From positions 1-36,376 of the forward strand of contig JAGVHG010000171.1 in NCBI GenBank assembly GCA_020056715.1: 36,376 nt of DNA, given 5' to 3'. This stretch comes from Phycisphaerae bacterium (GTDB lineage Bacteria; Planctomycetota; Phycisphaerae; UBA1845). Below, one piece after another: positions 32,443 through 36,376 of the stretch. A program made the translations under genes and the position numbers. Below the pieces are notes generated by a model. The model saw only the letters and a program-made list of their open reading frames with translations. It was not told the DNA's origin and ran no database searches. How positions within the stretch are numbered: position 1 is the first letter of the stretch; every line of letters starts with the position of its first letter.

Positions 32443-32940
32443 ATGAGCCAACGTCCACGAATCCGCGGTTGGGGACGGTTGATGTGTGTCCTGCTACTCG
32501 CGGCGGGCTGCGCATCGACGGGCGGCCTACACGCGACCCACGAAGAGATTCCTCGAATGCTCGAACAACAGGCCCAGGCATGGAACGCCGGCGACATCGA
32601 CGCCTTCATGGCGCCCTATTGGCATTCACCGGATTTGACCTTCAGCTCCGGAGGCAAAGTCACACGGGGCTGGCAGGCCACGCGTGATCGGTACCATCAA
32701 CGCTATCCGACACCGGAAGCCATGGGGCGTTTGACCTTCAGCGATCTTGAAATCACGGTACCGGGGCCCAACGTCGCCCTCGTGCTCGGCCGCTGGCGGC
32801 TGGAGCGCGTCGAACCCATCGGCGGGGGATTCACCCTTGTACTGCGAAAAGACGTTGAGCAGAAGTTCGCCCCAACGCTCACGGGCGTTGGGGCTGCCTG
32901 GGTCATCGTCCACGACCACACCTCCACCGACGCGCCATGA
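32443..32940 (+). CDS. SnoaL/DUF4440-like lipoprotein
   Basis: A 165-residue exported lipoprotein with hydrophobic run MCVLLLAAG and lipobox Cys23. The mature part is a SnoaL/NTF2-like domain: IPRMLEQQAQAWNAGDIDAFMAPYWHSPDLTFSSGGKVTRGW, then RWRLERVEPIGGGFTLVLRK and the closing WVIVHDHTS. Between VLRK and WVIV, where related proteins have only a short turn, about 13 extra residues (VEQKFAPTLTGVG) are encoded by a REP hairpin. The fold may tolerate this as a longer hairpin loop, or the protein may be impaired. Ligand unknown. Confidence 0.83.
   Translation: MSQRPRIRGWGRLMCVLLLAAGCASTGGLHATHEEIPRMLEQQAQAWNAGDIDAFMAPYWHSPDLTFSSGGKVTRGWQATRDRYHQRYPTPEAMGRLTFSDLEITVPGPNVALVLGRWRLERVEPIGGGFTLVLRKDVEQKFAPTLTGVGAAWVIVHDHTSTDAP
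32869..32894 (+). repeat. 26-bp hairpin, TCAnGG-loop family, inside the lipoprotein gene
   Basis: Perfect arms GCCCCAACGC and GCGTTGGGGC with loop TCACGG, preceded by TTC and followed by TGCC. It is in frame within the coding region of the SnoaL-like gene. Confidence 0.88.
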
Positions 32941-33395
32941 ACCGTTGCTCCAAGTCAACCCGCACGGCAATGCTGATCAATTAACTTGAATGCCGCAGCA
33001 ATACTGCTAAGCGGAAATTGGGCCTTAGAGACCCTCAAGTTTTTCAGTACTGATATCCGATACACCGAAACGGAGGATCGTCCTATGCTGACGAGTCGCT
33101 CTGCGGTCGCTTGGTCATGGATAGACCGGGTCGCGGGCTTCAGTCGGCCCTTTTCGGGGCGGTTCTCTCTGTGGACCGATCGTTGGGCGGCAGGAGGCGG
33201 CCCGTCGAATCGGCTGGTTCGGCACGCCTCCCGTCGGAATGGCGAATTCAGAATTGCGAATGGCGAATTAGGAATGAACGCGACTATCCTGTGGTTGCAG
33301 TGTTCCGGGGCGTCCCTTTTCGTAATTTGTAATTTGTAATTCGTCATTCATGCTTCTTTCCCTCGTCGCAGGAAGCGCGAGGTTGAGGGTAATCC
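32941..33395. other. Intergenic region with AT-rich short repeats
   Basis: This 455-bp gap lies before the ParA gene. An open frame spans much of it but shows no family signal, and its 3' part is made of repeats such as GAATGGCGAATT (twice, 33238-33270) and TAATTTGTAATT (33323 on), so I do not call it a gene. The ParA promoter probably lies in the right part. Confidence 0.5.
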
Positions 33396-35117
33396 GTGCG
33401 TACCATAACCATCGCCAATCAAAAGGGCGGCTGTGGCAAGACCACGGTCGCGATCAACCTAGCTGCTTCGATCGCCCGAGAGGCCCGTAGGGTTCTCCTG
33501 GTGGACCTCGATCCCCAGGCCCATTGCGCCGTGGGGATGGCTGTCCCGGACGAGCAGATCGACCTCTCCATCCTCGATTGCCTCCTCGGACGAATCGAAG
33601 GGCAACCTATCGAGCTATCGCGGATCACCTGGCAGATTGCGCCCAACCTAGACCTTGCCCCGTCCAAGGCCGGTCTCGCCAACCTGGAGCCGCGGCTCGG
33701 CGATCGTCAAGACGCCGAAACGTTGCTGTATGACCTGCTCCAGGTCGATGCCAACCGCTACGACTATTGTGTGGTCGACTGCCCGCCGCACCTGGGACTG
33801 CTGATGAAAAACGGGCTGCGGGCGGCGAACGAAGTGGTGATCCCGGTGGACACCGGGTACTTCTCCCTACACGGCCTGACCCGACAGCTCGCCACCATCG
33901 AGCAAATCAGCGAGCGGAACGGCGCGAAACCGGTCATCCGCATCCTCCCCAACCAATACGACGTGCGGACGAAGCTGGCACGGGAGATCCTGGCCGAGTT
34001 GCGCAATCGCTTTAAGGGGCTGGTGTATGAGACGATCGTCAACTTCAACACCAAGCTCAAGGAGGGTGCGAGCTTCGGCCAGCCGATCACCGAATTCGCC
34101 CCAAGCAGCATGGGTGCCCGCGATTTCGAGAAGCTGGCCCGCGAGTTGATCGCCGCCGAGCCGCCGCGCGTACCCACGCCGGAAATGCTGCAACATATGG
34201 AGCGCCTCGCCAAGGACGCCGAGCGGTTGCTGGCCACCACGTCGACGCTGATCGACAGCCGTCGTATGCCTGTGACGCGACCGGCGGACGGCAGTGCCGA
34301 TGACTCGCCGTACCGCTCAAGGGCGGTACGGCTGACGCCGCCGCCCGATGCGCCCGCGATCCCGGAAATAGTTTTCGAAGGCCCCGCTTCCCCTTTGGCC
34401 CCGGCCGCTGTGCGTACGAGCTTCTCGCACTCCGCCGTTGGCGGACTCACGGGCAATGCTGCTAACGGCAAACTGACAACGCCGGACCCTCCCTACTCGG
34501 TCGGCTCGTCTGACCGTCAGCCGACCGTTAAACCCGTTCTGGACCAGACCCGGTATGCCCAACCGCCGAAACCCCCGGTCCAAAGTCCAATGGCAGAGCC
34601 GCTTACCGCAACTCCTTCGAGGCTCAGGACAAGCTTTACGCCGCAGGCGGACCCTCCCGGACCCTCCCAGACCCTCCCGGACCCTCCCTCCCCGGTCGGC
34701 TCGTCTGACCCTCGGTCGGCTTGTCCGACCCTCGGTCGGCTCGTCTTACCCTCGGTCGGCTCGTCCGACCCAACGCGAGCGCTCGCGCCGCCACCGGCCG
34801 CCACGCGTGAGGAGATCGACCGCAAGATCGAAGCGATCTATGGCGTTCGACAGGAATCGGACGTGGTCGTCTTTCGCAGCCACAGGCCCGAAGCGAGCGA
34901 AATCCAGATCGCCGGCGACTTCAACGACTGGATGCCGCACACCACGCCGATGCGCCGCCTGCCCGACGGCGACTTCGAGGCTCGCTTGAAGCTGCCCAAA
35001 GGCCGGTATCGCTATCGTCTCGTCGTCGATGGCCGCTGGTCGCACGACCTCTTCAACGCCGCCATCGAAACAAACGAATACGGGGAACTGAACTCCGTCG
35101 TGGAAATCAAGCAATAG
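33396..35117 (+). CDS. ParA-type ATPase fused to a C-terminal CBM48/AMPK-like glycogen-binding domain
   Basis: A 573-residue protein. Residues 1-260 are a ParA/MinD-type ATPase with deviant Walker A KGGCGKTT (10-17), LLVDLDPQAHCAVG, DYCVVDCPPHLGLLMKN and VIPVDTGYFSLHGL. Residues about 285-475 are a Pro/Ser-rich linker built largely from DNA repeats. The last 90 or so residues are an early-set/CBM48 domain: EIQIAGDFNDWMPHTTPMRRLPDGDFEARLKLPKGRYRYRLVVDG, as in AMPK beta and glycogen-branching enzymes. ParA ATPases position cargo on the nucleoid; CBM48 binds alpha-glucans. The start is GTG 33396 with GAGGG five bases upstream. No parB gene is next to it. Roles beyond domain identity are inference. 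Confidence 0.87.
   Translation: MRTITIANQKGGCGKTTVAINLAASIAREARRVLLVDLDPQAHCAVGMAVPDEQIDLSILDCLLGRIEGQPIELSRITWQIAPNLDLAPSKAGLANLEPRLGDRQDAETLLYDLLQVDANRYDYCVVDCPPHLGLLMKNGLRAANEVVIPVDTGYFSLHGLTRQLATIEQISERNGAKPVIRILPNQYDVRTKLAREILAELRNRFKGLVYETIVNFNTKLKEGASFGQPITEFAPSSMGARDFEKLARELIAAEPPRVPTPEMLQHMERLAKDAERLLATTSTLIDSRRMPVTRPADGSADDSPYRSRAVRLTPPPDAPAIPEIVFEGPASPLAPAAVRTSFSHSAVGGLTGNAANGKLTTPDPPYSVGSSDRQPTVKPVLDQTRYAQPPKPPVQSPMAEPLTATPSRLRTSFTPQADPPGPSQTLPDPPSPVGSSDPRSACPTLGRLVLPSVGSSDPTRALAPPPAATREEIDRKIEAIYGVRQESDVVVFRSHRPEASEIQIAGDFNDWMPHTTPMRRLPDGDFEARLKLPKGRYRYRLVVDGRWSHDLFNAAIETNEYGELNSVVEIKQ
34307..34332 (+). repeat. 26-bp hairpin, TCAnGG-loop family, in the ParA linker
   Basis: Perfect arms GCCGTACCGC and GCGGTACGGC with loop TCAAGG, preceded by CTC and followed by TGAC. 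The arm sequence differs from other copies at several paired positions, while loop and flanks are kept. Confidence 0.8.
34651..34772 (+). repeat. Two adjacent minisatellites in the ParA linker (10 bp x4, 20 bp x4)
   Basis: Positions 34651-34690 are four copies of ACCCTCCCGG with small changes; 34693-34772 are four copies of CGGTCGGCTCGTCTGACCCT. Because 10 and 20 are not multiples of three, successive copies are read in different frames, giving PVGSSDP, RSACPTL, GRLVLPS and VGSSDPT. Confidence 0.85.
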
Positions 35118-35155
35118 CCGCTGAATGCGGAATGGTGAATGCGGACCGCAGGTGA

Positions 35156-35500
35156 TTAGGTTCCTTCACGCAGCAATACTTCGACTTGATCGCGCAGGGC
35201 GGGTAGTTCCTTTTGAATCACGCTCCAGACACGATCATCCTCGATCATGTCATATCCGTGCGTAAGCACATTACGGAAGGCAATGATCCTGGGGTGGTTT
35301 CCGATCCGTGCCGCGGTATTGGGATCCAATTTGGCGATACGGTTCATGGCTTCGCCGATGATTTCAAAGTTTCGTTCGACCGTTTGGCGAAGAACACGGT
35401 CCCGGCGGTAATCATCAAGCGTTCGGCCATGAACCAAGTCGATGACGAACTGAGCCGCATCGCGGATGTCGTCAAGATACTTGGGGATCTTAGGCTGCAT
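35156..35500 (-). CDS. hepT: HepT-like toxin (DUF86), of an MntA/HepT pair
   Basis: A 114-residue all-alpha protein of the HepT family. It has YLDDIRDAAQFVIDLVHGRTLDDY, RQTVERNFEIIGEAMNRI and the conserved R-x4-H-x-Y motif in FRNVLTHGYDMI. HepT is an RNase-like toxin silenced when its partner MntA adds AMP to the tyrosine of this motif. The gene starts 11 bases inside the end of the MntA gene, upstream on the same strand, so expression is coupled. Length is normal and all key residues are present. Confidence 0.88.
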   Translation of the reverse strand: MQPKIPKYLDDIRDAAQFVIDLVHGRTLDDYRRDRVLRQTVERNFEIIGEAMNRIAKLDPNTAARIGNHPRIIAFRNVLTHGYDMIEDDRVWSVIQKELPALRDQVEVLLREGT

Positions 35501-35801
35501 AAAGGAGTTGCCGGGTTCGGTTGGCCTCTCGAATGAAGTAGGGGCTTTTCATGGCCTTGGGCATGACGAGGTCCACCTTCTTTTCGAGCAGGTGCTCAAG
35601 CTCCGCCTTGAAATCGAAATAATGCGCCAGCCACGGGCCCAAGTCCTGCCCGGGATGGAATTCGATGAGGAAATCAACATCGCTGTGATCCGGGTCGAAG
35701 GTGCCGTCGGCCGCAGACCCGAACAGTTCCAAACGTAAGACGTTGAATCGTCGGCAAAGCTGTTCAATAGCGGCACGCGTCTGGACAATCAGGGGGATCA
35801 T
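35490..35801 (-). CDS. mntA: MntA-like nucleotidyltransferase antitoxin
   Basis: A 103-residue minimal nucleotidyltransferase with the active-site pattern LELFGSAADGTFDPDHSDVDFLIEF (GS...DxD) and the C-terminal LLEKKVDLVMPKAMKSPYFIREA. In the MntA/HepT system it neutralises HepT by AMPylation of its conserved tyrosine. It is the first gene of the pair, in antitoxin-then-toxin order, with an overlapping junction. The start at ATG 35801 has GAGAG upstream. Confidence 0.88.
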   Translation of the reverse strand: MIPLIVQTRAAIEQLCRRFNVLRLELFGSAADGTFDPDHSDVDFLIEFHPGQDLGPWLAHYFDFKAELEHLLEKKVDLVMPKAMKSPYFIREANRTRQLLYAA

Positions 35802-35968
35802 GACTCTCTCGCTTCCGCTGCAAGGCGACCCATAGAGTATAACCTCTCAACCCTTCGGTCTCCACTACGTCTCTTTCCAGCGTTTAATCGGGGGGTTATT
35901 CTCAGCGATCCCGATGGGACCGATCTTGTCCAATAGCGGAGACAAGGCGGCGAGGGGGACTTCACCAC

Positions 35969-36002
35969 TCACCCCGGCCCTCTCCCCTTGAGAGGAGGGG
36001 GG
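35969..36002. repeat. Short inverted repeat upstream of serS
   Basis: CCGGCCCTCTCCCCTTGAGA and the following GGAGGGGGG form a hairpin with CCCTCTC/GAGAGG arms, a repeat type common in intergenic DNA of many GC-rich bacteria. Its end overlaps the region supplying the serS ribosome binding site. Confidence 0.5.
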
Positions 36003-36014
36003 TTTGGAGACCGT

Positions 36015-36376
36015 ATGCTCGACATTAAATTCATTCGAGAAAATGTGGAGTTAGTGAAGCAGGCCGCGAAGGCCAAGCGCATTAACTGCGACGTCGATCG
36101 GCTGGTCGAGGTCGATCGGCGGCGGCGGGAGTTGCAGCTTGCACTCGATAAGTTCCGCGAGCTGGTCAAAGAAAGCGGCCAGCGCATCGGCCTGCTGCGG
36201 AACACCAAGTCTGATTGGTACAAGCGTGCCATCGCCGAGGGCAAGACCGACGCCGATATCAAGACCGAAGCCGATCGCGTTCAGATCGAGTTGACCGCGA
36301 TCAAGCCCAAAATCAAAGAGCTGGAGGACTCCGTAGGGCCGATCCAGGACGAGTTCGAGCAGCTCATGCTCACCAT
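36015..36376 (+). CDS. serS: Seryl-tRNA synthetase, N-terminal part (cut by the window edge)
   Basis: The visible 120 residues start MLDIKFIRENVELVKQAAKAK and continue as a long helical arm (VDRLVEVDRRRRELQLALDK, then a return helix KELEDSVGPIQDEFEQLMLT). This is the N-terminal antiparallel coiled coil of class II seryl-tRNA synthetase that contacts the long variable arm of tRNA(Ser). The catalytic domain lies beyond the window. GGAG five bases upstream of ATG 36015 supports the start. Essential translation enzyme that charges tRNA(Ser). Confidence 0.93.
   Translation, partial: MLDIKFIRENVELVKQAAKAKRINCDVDRLVEVDRRRRELQLALDKFRELVKESGQRIGLLRNTKSDWYKRAIAEGKTDADIKTEADRVQIELTAIKPKIKELEDSVGPIQDEFEQLMLT

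Noticed and set aside
32986-33339. 117-codon frame upstream of the ParA gene
   Set aside because: Its 3' third is simple GAATGGCGAATT repeat, and there is no family signal or convincing ribosome binding site.

Overview
The window is a GC-rich (roughly 60%) bacterial chromosome segment. I infer a planctomycete, most likely of the Phycisphaerae type or a relative. The reasons are the very dense small palindromic repeats, the TMTC-like membrane protein with TPRs, the ParA protein ending in a CBM48 domain, a Vps4-like AAA ATPase, and many secreted or lipoprotein genes of no recognised family. No rRNA, tRNA or CRISPR array was recognised, so the taxonomic call is an inference.

Layout. 1-0.6 kb: start of a response regulator running out of the window and a small unknown gene, both on minus. 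1.2-8.4 kb: a tightly packed plus-strand run of eight two-component genes (PAS sensor, histidine kinases, stand-alone and tandem receivers) with no DNA-binding output domain. 8.5-11.8 kb: three minus-strand genes (secreted hypothetical, zinc-ribbon protein, lipoprotein). 11.9-15.0 kb: a Vps4-like AAA ATPase with an MIT-like N-terminus, followed by a protein that looks like SPFH domain plus coiled coil plus beta-propeller. 15.0-17.9 kb: a BtuF/BtuD/BtuC-like metal-chelate ABC importer whose permease carries an EF-hand loop. 17.9-20.8 kb (minus): methyltransferase/ATP-grasp fusion, DUF2007 zinc-ribbon protein, DinB-like protein. 21.1-23.9 kb: a decayed enoyl-CoA hydratase 3' end, then biotin-protein ligase and a DUF2079 membrane protein. 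24-26.8 kb: enoyl-CoA hydratase and transketolase. 26.9-31 kb: DUF456 membrane protein (minus), a small secreted protein, a RAYT transposase with its REP hairpins, and a TMTC-like TPR membrane protein (minus). 31.2-36.4 kb: HD-GYP phosphodiesterase (minus), SnoaL-like lipoprotein, ParA-CBM48 fusion, MntA/HepT toxin-antitoxin pair (minus), and the start of seryl-tRNA synthetase.

How the parts fit. The sensory block looks like a multi-step phosphorelay whose kinases and receivers signal to partners elsewhere. The AAA/SPFH-propeller pair is the best candidate for an undescribed membrane-remodelling or membrane-scaffold module; it sits directly upstream of a metal-chelate importer. The strongest non-gene signal is a family of 26-bp hairpins (10-bp arms, 6-nt loop) whose arms change in a compensated way while the loop stays close to TCAnGG. 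Several copies lie in frame inside genes (HD-GYP, SnoaL-like lipoprotein, ParA linker), so repeats are being turned into protein sequence. A second, paired-hairpin element also occurs inside the TMTC-like gene. The RAYT element is flanked by REP hairpins in opposite orientations and by a 76-bp duplication of the end of the TPR gene.
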